Shown here piece by piece: positions 21,976 to 22,797 of a stretch of DNA of 22,797 nucleotides (the first letter of the stretch is position 1; every line of letters begins with the position of its first letter). Position numbers and translations under genes: made by a program. Below the pieces are notes generated by a model, which made no database searches, was not told where the DNA came from, and saw nothing but the letters and a program-made list of their open reading frames with translations. The stretch spans positions 1-22,797 of the forward strand of contig QLUC01000011.1 of assembly GCA_018725275.1 (NCBI GenBank), given 5' to 3'. This DNA is from Bacillota bacterium. GTDB taxonomy: Bacteria > Bacillota > UBA994.

Positions 21976-22197
21976 TTAATTACCGAAAACGGTCTGGACG
22001 CCGCGGCTCACTACTCTGGCCCCTAAGCTATCGACTAGGGCACCGCCCTGGCTTAGGAAGACATCGTGGGCGATAATTGCCGCCATCGCGGCCGCAACTT
22101 CGCCTTGGGTCAGGTTGTCGCGGGGGTCGGCCACCGAAATAGTCACCGGCTGGCCTGCGGCGTTAGTAAACACCATCTGCAAAGTCTTGTTCATCAT
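21976..22197 (-). CDS. DUF2922 family small protein
   Basis: A 73-residue protein recognised as DUF2922 from KTLQMVFTNAAGQPVTISVADPRDNLTQGEV and the ending ARVVSRGVQTVF. Function unknown; family members nearly always sit next to a DUF1659 protein, as here (57 bases downstream of it). An AAAGGAGGTGGC ribosome binding site lies close before the start at 22197. It is complete. Confidence 0.88.
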   Translation of the reverse strand: MMNKTLQMVFTNAAGQPVTISVADPRDNLTQGEVAAAMAAIIAHDVFLSQGGALVDSLGARVVSRGVQTVFGN

Positions 22198-22254
22198 GCC
22201 ACCTCCTTTCTCTCCGATTAGTCCGATAGTCCGCTAAATGGTCTGGTTTTGTCA

Positions 22255-22476
22255 CTACTGAGCGATTACCCGGGCTTCGTCCAGGCGGTGGACGAAGAGG
22301 ACGGGGTGCTGCTGCAGACTGCCGAGCAATGCGGCGACGGCTGCTACCGCGGTGTCCGAGGCGGTGTGCCGCATTCTGTTATAGGTACGGTTGCGCAGCT
22401 GGGGAGAACCATCCGTGTTCTGCCCCACATGAAGGGTCACGCGCATGCGGGAGAGCAAGTTTTCGCGAATAGCCAT
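22255..22476 (-). CDS. DUF1659 family small protein
   Basis: A 73-residue protein of the DUF1659 family, seen from RMRVTLHVGQNTDGSPQLRNRTYNRM and the C-terminal HRLDEARVIA. Function unknown; it pairs with DUF2922 in many Bacilli and Clostridia. The ATG at 22476 (MAIREN) was chosen because GGAGG stands 8 bases before it; the frame also allows an earlier GTG at 22485 that lies within the ribosome binding site. It is the first gene of the leftward DUF1659-DUF2922-holin cluster. Confidence 0.85.
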   Translation of the reverse strand: MAIRENLLSRMRVTLHVGQNTDGSPQLRNRTYNRMRHTASDTAVAAVAALLGSLQQHPVLFVHRLDEARVIAQ

Positions 22477-22502
22477 TTTTTTCACCTCCTTCGCTTCTTG
22501 GT

Positions 22503-22535
22503 TGAGTCGGCCGACTCACTGACCAAAGCATAATA
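22503..22535 (-). promoter_or_regulatory. Candidate promoter and palindrome before the DUF1659 cluster
   Basis: On the minus strand TATTAT (22535-22530) could be a -10 box; no good -35 is seen. The perfect 16-base palindrome TGAGTCGGCCGACTCA (22518-22503) follows it and lies between the presumed start of transcription and the DUF1659 ribosome binding site, a position suited to a repressor or an RNA hairpin. Confidence 0.4.
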
Positions 22536-22613
22536 CCGTTCATGCGTCGCGTCTAAGGTCGAGTTTGGACAAAGTTCGAGCCTTTTTTGTCGCCAAAGGG
22601 AGAAAAATGCAAC

Positions 22614-22643
22614 AAAAATAGGCCTACCCCCACAAAGTAGGCC
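22614..22643 (-). terminator. Leftward terminator upstream of the DUF1659 cluster
   Basis: GGCCTAC and GTAGGCC (22621-22627 and 22637-22643) form a perfect 7-pair stem. On the minus strand it is followed by TATTTTT. It would stop leftward transcription entering from the right of the window. Confidence 0.65.
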
Positions 22644-22671
22644 CTGCAACGGATTAACGCAGACCCATTAC

Positions 22672-22761
22672 ACCGTCGTCCTCGCGGATCACCATTTTCC
22701 TGGCTCTGTTACCGTTTGCTGGTCAAACAAGGACAACGCACCAACAGTGCGCTGCTACGAA
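22672..22761 (+). repeat. Dispersed hairpin repeat, copy C
   Basis: Begins ACCGTCGTCCTCGCGGATCA and ends CTGCTACGAA. It keeps the hairpin GTTTG-CTGGT-CAAAC with a changed loop base, and a CAACGCAC/GTGCGCTG stem with one mismatch. It aligns over its whole length with copy A, 3.4 kb to the left. Confidence 0.85.
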
Positions 22762-22797
22762 GTACCTATCTCTAATCAGGACGTAAATTTAGGAGGC

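Larger units (their letters stand above)
22477..22797. other. Right-end intergenic region
   Basis: No gene is visible. It holds the DUF1659 promoter region, a plus-strand hairpin with a T run (about 22556-22589: GGTCGAGTTT against AAGTTCGAGCC with one bulge, then TTTTTT), a minus-strand terminator (22614-22643), and repeat copy C. The last bases contain AGGAGG (22791-22796), which suggests that a plus-strand gene starts just beyond the window. Confidence 0.6.

Noticed and set aside
21476..22476. Active prophage
   Set aside because: Only a holin-like protein and two small DUF proteins are present, with no integrase, structural or packaging genes.

Overview
The window looks like chromosomal DNA of a GC-rich Clostridia-class Bacillota. 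Evidence: strong AGGAGG-type ribosome binding sites with frequent GTG starts, sigma-A type promoters, a complete CoaX/PanG-style CoA block, a holin/DUF2922/DUF1659 cluster, and a full selenocysteine (Sec) decoding set. I cannot name the species.

Layout. 1-935: possible start of a leftward gene, a hairpin, then a REP-associated tyrosine transposase (RAYT). 956-1285: a YbjQ/UPF0145 protein, convergent with a leftward six-gene operon (6284 to 1277): coaX, coaBC, DUF2520 reductase (probable panG), panD, panB, panC. It has a recognisable promoter with a palindrome at the start site and an internal terminator/antiterminator switch between coaBC and panG. 6694-7965: an MFS exporter, convergent with a nicotinate phosphoribosyltransferase whose terminator lies inside the exporter coding end. 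9394-10398: a ThiF/MoeB-type E1 enzyme. 10598-13101: a soluble GAF histidine kinase and a REC-GGDDF-REC response regulator. 13173-13751: mazEF with a near-consensus promoter. 13821-14795: Fur-family regulator, CsoR-family regulator and a small HMA-domain protein, closed by a strong terminator. 14847-21474: selenium block trxB-selA-selB-selC(tRNA-Sec)-[repeats]-lysR-selD. 21476-22476: leftward DUF1659-DUF2922-holin cluster. The right edge holds another copy of the dispersed repeat.

The most interesting point is that two genes read through in-frame UGA and would be lost or truncated in ordinary annotation. One is selD (Sec15, with a well-placed SECIS-like hairpin). The other is a 69-residue CopZ/MerP-like metallochaperone at 14586-14795 whose metal-binding CxxC is UxxC (GMT-Sec-GSC). 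It sits directly behind Fur- and CsoR-type metal regulators and 51 bases before trxB and the Sec machinery, so the locus both makes and uses selenocysteine. Also notable are the coaBC-panG attenuator, and a roughly 90-base hairpin-rich repeat in three copies that may be related to the RAYT.
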